DNA of 64,000 bases from Dyella terrae. Lineage in GTDB: Bacteria; Pseudomonadota; Gammaproteobacteria; Xanthomonadales; Rhodanobacteraceae. A program made the translations under genes and the position numbers. Shown piece by piece: positions 38,260 to 46,841 of this stretch (its first letter is position 1; every line of letters begins with the position of its first letter). The notes beneath the pieces were generated by a model. That model had not been told where the DNA came from. It did not search any database and saw only the letters and a list, made by a program, of their open reading frames with translations. The stretch covers positions 2,170,001-2,234,000 of the forward strand of contig NZ_CP089414.1 of the NCBI RefSeq assembly GCF_022394535.1, in the 5' to 3' direction.

Positions 38260-38340
38260 CTAAGCTGCGCGCATGGGCAACCGATACGCCTTATCCAGCG
38301 GCTTCGCATTGCGCGCAGCCATCGCCGTTAGCTCGACCAT
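38260..38340 (-). pseudogene. Stub of a P4-type (DUF4102) integrase
   Basis: ATG at 38340, with GGAG ten bases upstream, reads MVELTAMAARNAKPLDKAYR then LP before the frame leaves the family and stops at 38260. The motif ARNAKPxDKxYRL is the N-terminal arm-binding start of DUF4102 integrases. It reads away from tRNA-Asn as usual. About 380 residues are deleted, so the element can no longer excise by itself. Confidence 0.7.
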
Positions 38341-38415
38341 TTCTCATCTCCAAAGCAGCCGCGCCATGTTCCAAAGGGGGTACACACCCCGGATCGGACC
38401 CTGGCGCCCAGAACG

Positions 38416-38433
38416 TACCCCCAAAAATACCCC
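38416..38433. repeat. 12-bp spaced TACCCC repeat next to tRNA-Asn
   Basis: TACCCCC at 38416 and TACCCC at 38428, 12 bases apart. An inverted GGGGGTAC lies about 40 bases to the left. The same unit and spacing occur beside tRNA-Pro, suggesting related integrases. The rest of 38186-38558 holds only the integrase stub and a terminator. Confidence 0.5.
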
Positions 38434-38482
38434 AGGCGGTGACGCGCTTTGACACTACAAAATGCAACGAGATGAGACGATG

Positions 38483-38513
38483 AAAACAAAAAACCCCAGC
38501 AATGCTGGGGTTT
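38483..38513 (-). terminator. Terminator downstream of tRNA-Asn
   Basis: On the minus strand, 10-bp stem AAACCCCAGC / GCTGGGGTTT (38491-38500 and 38504-38513), then a T-rich run. Confidence 0.8.
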
Positions 38514-38558
38514 TGGCGTCCTACGCGAGGCAATTTGCGACGACGTGAGACTTGTATA

Positions 38559-38635
38559 TGGCGCCCGAAGTTGGACTCGAACCAACGACCCCCTGATTAA
38601 CAGTCAAGTGCTCTAACCGGCTGAGCTATTCGGGC
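38559..38635 (-). tRNA. tRNA-Asn (GTT)
   Basis: A 77-base cloverleaf. The acceptor GCCCGAA pairs with TTCGGGC, the D-arm is AGCTCAGCCGGTTAGAGC, the anticodon stem CTTGA/TCAGG encloses loop CTGTTAA (anticodon GTT), the T-arm has GGTTCGAGT, and CCA is encoded. Confidence 0.97.
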
Positions 38636-38704
38636 GGGGTGAGCTAGATAGTTTGAATATCCAGCTCCGGGCTGTCAAGCCGTTTTAACTATTTCAGACA
38701 GGGC

Positions 38705-40114
38705 TCAAGCCGCCTTGCCCGTCAGTACGCGGTAACAGGGCACATAGGCCGTGCCGCCCGGCAGCTTCATACGGTCCTGGGCCACGAAGGCCTTCAGCAG
38801 CTCATCCAGCGAGGCCATGATGTCTGCATCGCCGTCGATGGCGAACGGACCGAACTTCTCGATCGCGCGCAAGCCATCTTCCTTCACGTTACCGGCCACG
38901 ATGCCGGAGAACGCGCGGCGCAGGTCAGCCGCCAGCTCATGGCGCGGACGGTCACGGTGGATCGCCAGCTCACGCATAGCTTCATGCGTGGGACGGAACG
39001 GCAGCTGGAAGGCGTACGGGATGCTTAGCGCCCAGTTGAAGAAGAAGGCGTCCTTGGTATCCAGACGATAGTTGCGCACCTTGTCGATACCGCGAACCAT
39101 GGCGCGGGCCACGGCAGCCGGGTCGTCGACGATGATCTGGTAGTGCTGGGTGACGCTTTCGCCAAGGGTCAGACGAAGGAAGCGGTCGATCTGCTCGAAA
39201 TACGCTGCCGACTGCTTGGGGCCCGTGAAGATCAGCGGGAACGGCACACCGGCATTGTCCGGATTCAGCAGGATGCCCAGCAGGTAGAGGATCTCCTCCG
39301 CCGTACCCACGCCGCCGGGGAACACGATGATGCCGTGCCCCATGCGCACGAAGGCTTCGAGGCGCTTCTCGATATCCGGCATGATCACCAGGTGATTCAC
39401 GATCGGGTTCGGCGACTCGGCCGCGATAATGCCCGGCTCAGTGATGCCGATGTAACGATTGTTGCGGCGACGCTGCTTTGCGTGGGCGATGGTGGCGCCC
39501 TTCATCGGGCCCTTCATGGCGCCAGGGCCGCAACCCGTGCAGATGTCCATGCCGCGCAGGCCGAGCTGATAGCCCACCTGCTTGGTGTATTCGTACTCGT
39601 CGCGTGAGATCGAGTGGCCGCCCCAGCACACCACCAGGTTCGGGTCGATCTGCGGCTTGAGGATGCGGGCGTTGCGCAGGATCTCGAACACGGCATGGGT
39701 CAGGCCCACGCTGTCGTCCAGATCGAAATTGCCCTGCTCCATCTGCGTCGACACGTAAACGATGTCGCGCACCACGGCCACCAACAACTCGTTGATGCCG
39801 CGGATGATCTGGCCATCGACGAAGGCCTGGGCCGGCGCATGCGTCAGCTCGATCTTGATGCCGCGATCCTGCTGCAGCACCTGGATGTCGAAATCGGGGA
39901 ACTGCTCCAGGATGGAGCGCGGATCGTCACTCATGTTGCCCGAGGTGAGCACTGCCAGCGCGCAGCGGCGCAGCAAGGCGTGCAGGCCCGAACCGCTGGC
40001 GTCGCGCAAGCGCGCCACTTCATTGCGGGACAGGATATCCAGGCCACCGGCGGGCGAAATGCGCGCGCTCACGGTGCCAGGGCGACCGGCCTTGCCGGCT
40101 TGCATGTCATTCAT
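38705..40114 (-). CDS. ppnN: Pyrimidine/purine nucleotide 5'-monophosphate nucleosidase
   Basis: A 469-residue homologue of E. coli PpnN (YgdH), which cleaves nucleoside monophosphates to base and ribose 5-phosphate and is activated by (p)ppGpp. The central LOG/Rossmann domain has CGPGAMKGPMKGA and the catalytic FPGGVGTAEE; flanking N- and C-terminal domains (about 1-145 and 345-469) are family-specific. Length is close to the 454 residues of E. coli. A GGAG lies before the ATG. Confidence 0.93.
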   Translation of the reverse strand: MNDMQAGKAGRPGTVSARISPAGGLDILSRNEVARLRDASGSGLHALLRRCALAVLTSGNMSDDPRSILEQFPDFDIQVLQQDRGIKIELTHAPAQAFVDGQIIRGINELLVAVVRDIVYVSTQMEQGNFDLDDSVGLTHAVFEILRNARILKPQIDPNLVVCWGGHSISRDEYEYTKQVGYQLGLRGMDICTGCGPGAMKGPMKGATIAHAKQRRRNNRYIGITEPGIIAAESPNPIVNHLVIMPDIEKRLEAFVRMGHGIIVFPGGVGTAEEILYLLGILLNPDNAGVPFPLIFTGPKQSAAYFEQIDRFLRLTLGESVTQHYQIIVDDPAAVARAMVRGIDKVRNYRLDTKDAFFFNWALSIPYAFQLPFRPTHEAMRELAIHRDRPRHELAADLRRAFSGIVAGNVKEDGLRAIEKFGPFAIDGDADIMASLDELLKAFVAQDRMKLPGGTAYVPCYRVLTGKAA

Positions 40115-40232
40115 TCAACCGTTCTCCTCGCCGCGCCCTCGCGGCTCGCTCGTCCGTGCAAAACGCGGCGGACCGCGTAGCTTCCCGCGCAAGGCATGGC
40201 AGGGTCAAGCCATTCGGCAGGCCTCCATTAAT

Positions 40233-40261
40233 AAAAAAGCCGGCGCCCAAGGGGCGCCGGC
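40233..40261 (-). terminator. Terminator after the Oar-like receptor gene
   Basis: On the minus strand, stem GCCGGCGCCC / GGGCGCCGGC (40239-40248 and 40252-40261) followed by T6. Confidence 0.9.
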
Positions 40262-40291
40262 TTCAAGTAACACCTTCGCAAGCTAATACGC

Positions 40292-43200
40292 TTAGAAGGC
40301 GTACTTCACCGTCAACAGGACCGACCAGCGCTGGGCAAGGTCGTCGTTGTTGTTGATGTAGGTCGGCACCGCCAGCGGCTGGTAGCCATTACCCTGGTTG
40401 TACGTGGTGCACGATGCCTTACCGCCGCAATCGATGTTGTAGATGTACTTGCCCGTCTTCGGATCGACGCCGGCGTAGTCAGCCAGTGCACGGCCACCCG
40501 GGAAGTTCACACGCTTCTCGATACCCCAGTGCTTGTTCAGCAGGTTCGTGAAGTTGTAGACGTCGAGGCGGACGATGCCCTTGTTGCCCTTGAAGATGCC
40601 CGGGATTTCCTGGCTGAAGCTCAGGTCGATCTGGTTGATCCAGCCGGCGCGGTCGCCATTGCGCTTGGCCACGTCACCCTGGTGATCCTTCAGGTAATCG
40701 TTCTTCTGGATGTAGTCCCAGAACTGCTGGATCAGCTTCGGATCGGTACCCGGACGGAACTGCACTTCACCCGGACGCGGGATGTAGACGAGGTCATTGG
40801 TGTAACCGTCGCCGTTGGCGTCATTGCCGAACGTCCAGCTGTACGGGGATGCGGAGTGACCGTCGTAGAAAATGCTGGCGCTGGTGGTGTAGTCACCCCA
40901 GAAGCGATGCTGCCAGTTCAACGAGGCGATCACACGACGCGGCACCGAGTAGTTCGAGGTGCTGGCCACGTTCTCGTTGGAGTTGTAGACGTAGTTGTTG
41001 CTGTAGTTCGAGTTCGCCACCGAGGACGTACCAGGGTTCACTTCGGTCGAACGGCTCCAGGTGAAACCGACCATACCCGACCAATCTTCCGAGAACGGCT
41101 TCTTCAGCGACAGAGCGATGCTGTCGGCGCTGCCCTTGTCGGTGTTGGCGAGGTTGATCATCTGGCCCGAGAACGCCTGGTTGGCATTCGCACGCGGACC
41201 TGGCTTGGTCGTCGCCGGATCGGTTAGCTGACCGTAATACGAGCTGCGGCCATCCGGCAGCACCCCGGTCGGCGTACCAAGGTTCACGTTCTGGAACCAG
41301 ATGGCATCGCGCTGCTTGATGTGCTCCCAGTCCGCCGTGGCGATCAGGCCGTACCAGGGCAGCTCACGGTCCACGCCGAGGCTGATCTTCCACGCGGTCG
41401 GGATGTTCCAGTCCTTGGAGATGGTGTTGACCGTCATCACGCCCGCGCCTGCGGGACCATTGTTCTGATGGTTCGGATCCGTGCTGAAGGCAGGCAGCTT
41501 GGTGTTGCACGGTGCGGACTGCGTCGGGCCGCAGTTGTACTGCGTCTGCGTCATACCCGAGTTGGAGAAGATGTTGCCCAGCCACACACCCGGCTGATTG
41601 GTCACGAACAAGCCGGCACCACCACGCAACTGCGTCATCCGCTCGGTGTTGAACGTGTAGTTGAACGACATGCGCGGCTGCACGACGCGATGGCCGTTAA
41701 TGGTGTTCTGGTTGGTCTGGCCGAAACCGCCGATCGCCTGACCCTTCGCGTTGACACCCGCCGGAGCCGCGTAGGCCGCGTTATAGAGCGGCTTGTCGTC
41801 CATCAGCGGCACGTCAACGCGCACGCCGTACTGCAGCGACAGGTTGTTGGTGACCTGCCAGGTGTCCTGCAGGAAGACGCCCCACTGGTTGAGGTTGTAG
41901 CGGGCAGCCACATCATCCAGGCCCAGGCCGTTGGCCGGACGGTTGTAGCGATACTGGTAGTACTGGCCGCTGGCGAAGTTGCTCAGACCCGTGGTGGCCT
42001 TGCCGCCCGGGACTTCTTCAAACACGTAGCTGCCGTAGTAGTTCTGCAGGAACAGGTTGTAGTACTTGTCCTTCTCGTAGTCGAAACCACCCTTGAGGGT
42101 GTGGTCGCCGAGATACAGGGTACCTGCCCACGCGGCATTGAAGGTTTTCACCTTCAGCACGTTGGCCTGGCTGGAGTACTCCGTGCCGAACTCGATCGCC
42201 GGATTGCCGTACTGCGTCGGGTAGACAGTGATGTCAGGCATGGCCACGCCGTTGTACGGGCCACGGTTCTGGTTGAAGTTGGCGTACGAGACGGTGGTGT
42301 CGGTCGAGAAAATGTCCGACCAGTCGTCGTAGAAGTGCAGCGCGTAGCTCTTGTTGTCGACGTTGGTCTTGTACCAGCCGCTGGACAGCACCAGCTTGGT
42401 CTGGCTGCCGGTGATGATCGGCTTGTTTTCCTTCGTCTCACTGTAGGTGAAGCTGGCGCGGTGGTTGTCTGCGATATTCCAGTCGACCTTGGCGAGGTAG
42501 CGCTTATCGGTCAGGTTGGAGTTGCCACCACCCACCGTGCCGATGTCGTTCATGCCGTACTTGGCGGCGATGTCACGCACCTGCTGAACCTGCTGGTTGG
42601 TCAGGCCTTTGATCGGCGTCGCTGCGCCAGAGTCCTGCGGACCGTACGGGCTGCCCGAACCGACCTGCTGGCTCTTTTCCATCGAGGCGAAGAAGAACAG
42701 CTTGTCCTTGATGATCGGACCGCCCACGGTGCCACCGGCCGTCCACTGGCGGCTAAAGCCGGCGTACGGCTTGTCCTGCTCGTTGTCACCGATCATGTCG
42801 GTGTTCTGGAACGCGTAGTAGACCGAGCCGTGGAAGTCGTTGGTACCGCTCTTGGTCACGGCGTTGACGTTGGCGCCCAGGCCGCGGCGGTTGGCCACAT
42901 CGTAGTTCGCCGTCGAGATGTTGTATTCCTCGATGGTGTCCTGCGAGATCGGCGTGCCCAGCGTCGGCAGGCCGTTCGCATTCAGGCCGAACGGATCGTT
43001 GGCGCTGACCGAGTCGACGGTGATGTTGTTGTAGCGGCTGTTTTGGCCAACGGCCGAGATTTCGCCACGGGCGCGGTCGGTGATGACCACGCGGGGATCC
43101 ATGCGCACGATGTTCTGGATCGAGCGGCCCGGCGTGGGGGCGGCGTCCAGCTCGCGACGCGAGATATTGGTGCTGATGCCCTTGTTCTCGGGCGTGAAGG

Positions 43201-43606
43201 TCTGCGACAGCGAATTGGCCGACACGGTCACGCCCGTGAGGTTCTGCGCATTGGCGGTGGCAGCGGTCACGCCCATCGTCAGATTGACCGCGGTGTCCTG
43301 GGCCAGCTGCAGATAGACGTTGTCCTGTTCGGTCTGCGTGCCGTCCTTGTTGACCTTCACGTCGAACGGACCGCCCACGCGCAGGCCCTGTGCCGTGTAA
43401 CGGCCGGCCGCGTCAGTGGTGGTGGTCTTGGTAGTACCCGTGGGCTCATGGACGATCTGCACGGTGGCGCCGGCAACCGGCTGGCCGCTGCCGTCGACAA
43501 TGCGACCGCTGATGGAAGACGAGGTGTCCTGGGCAAAGACCGGAGCGGTGGCGAGCAGCGTCGCAATTGCTACGGGCAGCAATTTTGTGCGCAAAGAGTG
43601 GTTCAT
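40292..43606 (-). CDS. Oar-like TonB-dependent outer-membrane receptor
   Basis: A 1104-residue outer-membrane protein. The signal peptide ends at VFAQD (about 26). A carboxypeptidase-regulatory-like domain (about 30-110; GRIVDGSGQPVAGATVQIVHEPTGTT) precedes the plug (about 130-240; ISRRELDAAPTPGRSIQNIV) and a large beta-barrel ending in aromatic VKYAF. This is the Oar/OmpA-like subgroup frequent in Xanthomonadales; some act in protein or peptide uptake and OMV function. It lies 338 bases from a second receptor gene but has its own terminator. Confidence 0.93.
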   Translation of the reverse strand: MNHSLRTKLLPVAIATLLATAPVFAQDTSSSISGRIVDGSGQPVAGATVQIVHEPTGTTKTTTTDAAGRYTAQGLRVGGPFDVKVNKDGTQTEQDNVYLQLAQDTAVNLTMGVTAATANAQNLTGVTVSANSLSQTFTPENKGISTNISRRELDAAPTPGRSIQNIVRMDPRVVITDRARGEISAVGQNSRYNNITVDSVSANDPFGLNANGLPTLGTPISQDTIEEYNISTANYDVANRRGLGANVNAVTKSGTNDFHGSVYYAFQNTDMIGDNEQDKPYAGFSRQWTAGGTVGGPIIKDKLFFFASMEKSQQVGSGSPYGPQDSGAATPIKGLTNQQVQQVRDIAAKYGMNDIGTVGGGNSNLTDKRYLAKVDWNIADNHRASFTYSETKENKPIITGSQTKLVLSSGWYKTNVDNKSYALHFYDDWSDIFSTDTTVSYANFNQNRGPYNGVAMPDITVYPTQYGNPAIEFGTEYSSQANVLKVKTFNAAWAGTLYLGDHTLKGGFDYEKDKYYNLFLQNYYGSYVFEEVPGGKATTGLSNFASGQYYQYRYNRPANGLGLDDVAARYNLNQWGVFLQDTWQVTNNLSLQYGVRVDVPLMDDKPLYNAAYAAPAGVNAKGQAIGGFGQTNQNTINGHRVVQPRMSFNYTFNTERMTQLRGGAGLFVTNQPGVWLGNIFSNSGMTQTQYNCGPTQSAPCNTKLPAFSTDPNHQNNGPAGAGVMTVNTISKDWNIPTAWKISLGVDRELPWYGLIATADWEHIKQRDAIWFQNVNLGTPTGVLPDGRSSYYGQLTDPATTKPGPRANANQAFSGQMINLANTDKGSADSIALSLKKPFSEDWSGMVGFTWSRSTEVNPGTSSVANSNYSNNYVYNSNENVASTSNYSVPRRVIASLNWQHRFWGDYTTSASIFYDGHSASPYSWTFGNDANGDGYTNDLVYIPRPGEVQFRPGTDPKLIQQFWDYIQKNDYLKDHQGDVAKRNGDRAGWINQIDLSFSQEIPGIFKGNKGIVRLDVYNFTNLLNKHWGIEKRVNFPGGRALADYAGVDPKTGKYIYNIDCGGKASCTTYNQGNGYQPLAVPTYINNNDDLAQRWSVLLTVKYAF

Positions 43607-43944
43607 CGAGATTCGACCCCTAAGAGATTCGCAAAAAAGGCATGGGACCAGACCAGAGGAGTCCCATGCCCCTCCGCCACCGTCTTAAGTGACTGATTCC
43701 CTAATAAATTTAGATGCGCCCGGGGTGCCCGGCATCATATGCCGACCGGGGCTCATCACGACGAATGTAACCGCAGTATATTACAATTTCGTAACTTCTT
43801 GACGAACAACTCACACTTCTTGCGTTTAGTTCCTGCGAATTTCGCAATAGATCGCTGTCTCGCCAACTTTTCTTCAGGCACAAAAAAACCGCCTCCCGAA
43901 GGAGGCGGTTTCTGGACCATCGCTTGCGTGCTGGTTCGGTTCGC
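43607..43944 (-). promoter_or_regulatory. Gap with receptor promoter and upstream terminator
   Basis: 338 bases without a gene. A terminator for the upstream receptor lies at 43882-43911. The minus-strand A/T-rich stretch at 43760-43810 contains TATACT-like -10 sequence and should hold the promoter of the Oar-like receptor. No further structure seen. Confidence 0.4.
43882..43911 (-). terminator. Terminator after second receptor gene
   Basis: On the minus strand, stem AAACCGCCTCC / GGAGGCGGTTT (43886-43896 and 43901-43911), loop CGAA/TTCG, then T's. Confidence 0.9.
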
Positions 43945-46407
43945 TTAGAAGAACGAGATACCGAAGGTGACCATGTAGGTACGGTCTTCCAGCAGCGAGT
44001 AGTACGGTGCGGAGGCGAACAGTGCGGAGCCGGTGTTCGGATCCTTGTAGACGCCACCCGGGTTGCTGGCCAGGAACGCGCCGATGTTGTTGGCGTTGGT
44101 CAGCGCACGCTTGTTGGTCAGGTTGAACACGTTGAGCTTGATGTACGGGTTGCGCAGCCAGGTGGCGAAGTCGTCGAACTTCCAGCCCGCATTCAAGTTG
44201 AAGGTCGTGTAGCCACCGACCTGCTCGGTGTTCATCCAGTCACCCCAGATCGGACCGCGGTACTTGGCGTCGAGGCTGGCCCAGAACGGACCATGGTCGT
44301 AGCCCAGGCGCACATAGCCCGAGTTCTTCGGCGTGTTGAGGAAGGTCTTGCCCTTGGTCGCGAAGGTGCCATCGCCGAACGTGTTCACGTCGCCGTCGAG
44401 AATGGCCTTCTGGTACGAGTAGTTGCCGTACAGGGTCCAGTCTTCGAGGAACTTGTAGCTGGCTTCGGCGGTAACGCCGCGCATGTGCATCTTCGGCAGG
44501 TTCAGGTACACGGTCTGACCCGTGGTGTTGTCGTAACCGGAGATCTGCTTGTTGACGAGGTGCGACTCATACGCATCGACGTTGGCCGAGAACTGATCGG
44601 CGTAGAAGCGCCAGCCGAGGTCCACGGTCGTCGCCTGCTCCGGCTTGTTGCCGTAGGTGCCGGCAGCCGCATTGGCAACGTTCTTCGGGTTGTCGGCTAC
44701 AGCCACGTTCTGCAGCAGCGCGCCGTTGATCGGAGCGCGGTAGGTGCGGCCGGCGCCGATGTAAAACTGGTTCTGATCGTTCAGCTGGTACTTCACGCCA
44801 GCGGTCGGGCTGATCTTGTGATAAGTCGCGCTGCCTTCGCCACCGTACTGGTTGAGCTTCGGATTGGTGCTCTGGCTGCCCCAGTTTTCGAAGTCGTAGC
44901 CGTCACGCGATTCCCAGAAGTAGGCCGCGCCCGCGGTGATCGTCCACTTGTCGTCCGGCGTCCAGGTGTTGGTAGCGAAGAACTTCTTGATTTCCGACGT
45001 GGTGTACTCGCGGTACAGGCGCTGCACCACGCCGTTGGAGTACTTAATCAGATCCGTGTTGCCCCAGAAATCGGCCGGCTCGCCGCCCACGGCGGGGGTG
45101 AAGACCTCTTGTTGCTGCTGGCGCGTGCGCTCGTACCAGAAGCCGTACTCCAGGCTGTCATTCATGCCGAAGTCCTGGTTCAACTTGGCGATGACACCCG
45201 GGCGGTAGGTGAACGTCTGGCTGACGTCGTAAGCCACCGCGCTGCCGCCGATCTTTCCGTCGCCATTGAGATCCTGGTCGGCGGTGCCGATCACGTTCTG
45301 CGGCACGGCCGATTCGGTGAACTTGTAGCCGCCACCGCCACCGCCGTTGCCGTACCAGAAGTACGGCACCACCGACAGGCGCAGGCTGTCAGCGAGCTTG
45401 AACTCGCCGTCCATGCTGGCGAGCCAGCTGGTGAACGGGTTGGTGTGGAGCTTCCAGTAGTACGTATCGGTCGGGCTGTAGTTCTCGTCGTAGCTCTGGA
45501 AATAGCCGCCCGAGCGGACCTGAGCCTTGGTCAGGCTGTCGTAGCTGTAGTTGCGCTCGCGGTTGTACTGGAACGAGGCCGAGATGTAGTTGTCGTCGTT
45601 GATCGTCCACAGCGCCTTACCGTCGACCTTGGTGACGTTCAAGTCGCCCGGGCCGCGCCAGAAATCGGAGCTGTTGTTGGAATAGGACAACCAGGCGCGC
45701 ACCGGACCGAGATCGCCGGTGTTGAAGCGCAGATAGGTGCGGCGATAGTCGTGGTTGCCCAGGCTCTGGGCGAAGTCCAGACCGGCGGTATGCGACGGAT
45801 CAATGGTGACCCACGAGATGGCACCGCCCGCTGCACCCGCGATCGGCGTGTCGACGTCCGGGTAGCCCTGCAGCACGGTGATGTCACCCATGTTCTCGGT
45901 GTCGCCGTACTCGGTCGAATAGACCTTGTAGTTGCCGCTGTCGTTGATCGGCGCACCGTTCACAGTGGTGCCGATTTCGTCGCTGGTGAAGCCACGGATC
46001 TGGTAGTTACCGTTGGCCAGGCCGCTCACGTCGTCGGTCGAGGCATTCACACCCGGAATGCTGTCGATCATCTGCACGAAGGTGCCGCCCGGGGCCGCCT
46101 TGACGATCGCGTCGCGCGAAATGGTCGAAACCGCCTTCGGCGCCGTCTGCACCGACATCAGGCCGCCACCCAGCGACAGGCTCTGCGCTTGCACCGTCAC
46201 GGTGTCCAGCTGCTGAGCGCGCTTGGTGTCGTTCGACGTGGTGGTGTTGGACGTGCTCGACGCACCGGCACGCTGAGTCGTCGCGTCCTTGGTGTTGGCC
46301 GTGTTGGTCGTCTGAGCTGCCTGGCTGTTGGCGTCCTGTGCAAGCGCGGAGCCGGCCGCCATGCAAAGCATGGTGGCGATCGCCATGGAGAGGTGATTTC
46401 GTTTCAT
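43945..46407 (-). CDS. TonB-dependent receptor
   Basis: An 820-residue outer-membrane receptor. The signal peptide ends at ALAQD (about 24). A low-complexity Gln/Thr/Asn stretch (about 25-60) leads to the TonB box DTVTVQAQ, the plug (about 75-195; PGGTFVQMIDSIPGVNASTDDVSG and IRGFTSDEIGTTVNG) and a barrel ending TFGISFF. No carboxypeptidase-like domain. I prefer the ATG at 46407 (GGA nine bases upstream) over 46416. The substrate is unknown; there is no adjacent degradation or siderophore gene. Confidence 0.92.
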   Translation of the reverse strand: MKRNHLSMAIATMLCMAAGSALAQDANSQAAQTTNTANTKDATTQRAGASSTSNTTTSNDTKRAQQLDTVTVQAQSLSLGGGLMSVQTAPKAVSTISRDAIVKAAPGGTFVQMIDSIPGVNASTDDVSGLANGNYQIRGFTSDEIGTTVNGAPINDSGNYKVYSTEYGDTENMGDITVLQGYPDVDTPIAGAAGGAISWVTIDPSHTAGLDFAQSLGNHDYRRTYLRFNTGDLGPVRAWLSYSNNSSDFWRGPGDLNVTKVDGKALWTINDDNYISASFQYNRERNYSYDSLTKAQVRSGGYFQSYDENYSPTDTYYWKLHTNPFTSWLASMDGEFKLADSLRLSVVPYFWYGNGGGGGGYKFTESAVPQNVIGTADQDLNGDGKIGGSAVAYDVSQTFTYRPGVIAKLNQDFGMNDSLEYGFWYERTRQQQQEVFTPAVGGEPADFWGNTDLIKYSNGVVQRLYREYTTSEIKKFFATNTWTPDDKWTITAGAAYFWESRDGYDFENWGSQSTNPKLNQYGGEGSATYHKISPTAGVKYQLNDQNQFYIGAGRTYRAPINGALLQNVAVADNPKNVANAAAGTYGNKPEQATTVDLGWRFYADQFSANVDAYESHLVNKQISGYDNTTGQTVYLNLPKMHMRGVTAEASYKFLEDWTLYGNYSYQKAILDGDVNTFGDGTFATKGKTFLNTPKNSGYVRLGYDHGPFWASLDAKYRGPIWGDWMNTEQVGGYTTFNLNAGWKFDDFATWLRNPYIKLNVFNLTNKRALTNANNIGAFLASNPGGVYKDPNTGSALFASAPYYSLLEDRTYMVTFGISFF

Positions 46408-46598
46408 CGTCGTCATTCCAGAATTGACAAAAAAGGGAGGTCAGCTGCCTTCCCGGAGGTCGCAGCAGCAGTAAAGGAATCGCGCCAGCGGCCATGACTG
46501 AAAGATCTTTCGATGAACTCGAAAGATATTGCGCAAGTTGTTGCCTATAAACGCAATTTCATGTCATTTAACGTAATTTTAAACGTTTCCTCCGGGCG

Positions 46599-46692
46599 TA
46601 AAAAAGCCCGATCGGTGAAAGATCGGGCGAAATTACGAAATCAGTTGTGACCGTTAACCAGAACGGCAAAAGCCCCTTGTGTTCTGGTCAAC
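46599..46692 (-). ncRNA. Candidate small RNA with two hairpins
   Basis: On the minus strand, a 12-bp stem GTTGACCAGAAC / GTTCTGGTTAAC (46692-46681 and 46664-46653; one G-U) is followed after 24 bases by the terminator GCCCGATC / GATCGGGC (46628-46621 and 46613-46606) and T6. An A/T-rich stretch with TAAAAT-like sequence lies just upstream (46705-46725). It lies between the OlsF-like gene (ends 46842) and the receptor promoter. It could also be the 3' end of the OlsF-like transcript. The rest of the gap (46417-46598, 46693-46841) holds A/T-rich promoter sequence and a GC hairpin at 46742-46766. Confidence 0.4.
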
Positions 46693-46841
46693 GCCGTAAG
46701 GATTACATAAGTATTTTACAAGAAATTTACCGTTGGATCACGCGGCCCCACTTTGCGGGGCCGCGAGTCGAAATAATCGACGCCAGATCACGGCATCCCC
46801 GCGGCAAACCGCAAGGAATGCAACACGGACAGCAGCTACTA

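Larger units (their letters stand above)
36140..38558. mobile_element. Decayed integrative element at tRNA-Asn
   Basis: From left to right: truncated gpD, HELGH metallopeptidase-like gene, exported partner gene, integrase stub on the minus strand, 12-bp spaced TACCCC repeats, then the tRNA-Asn 3' end. Integrase stub and tRNA lie in the same orientation, as in P4-type islands. I found no distal copy of the tRNA 3' end, so the left boundary (near 36139) is set by the gpD break. 36542-36678 contains no gene I can support. Confidence 0.6.

Noticed and set aside
41321..46497. Two open frames of 791 and 857 codons on the plus strand opposite the TonB receptors
   Set aside because: Both mirror receptor genes with signal peptides, plug and barrel motifs on the minus strand; the plus frames have shadow composition.
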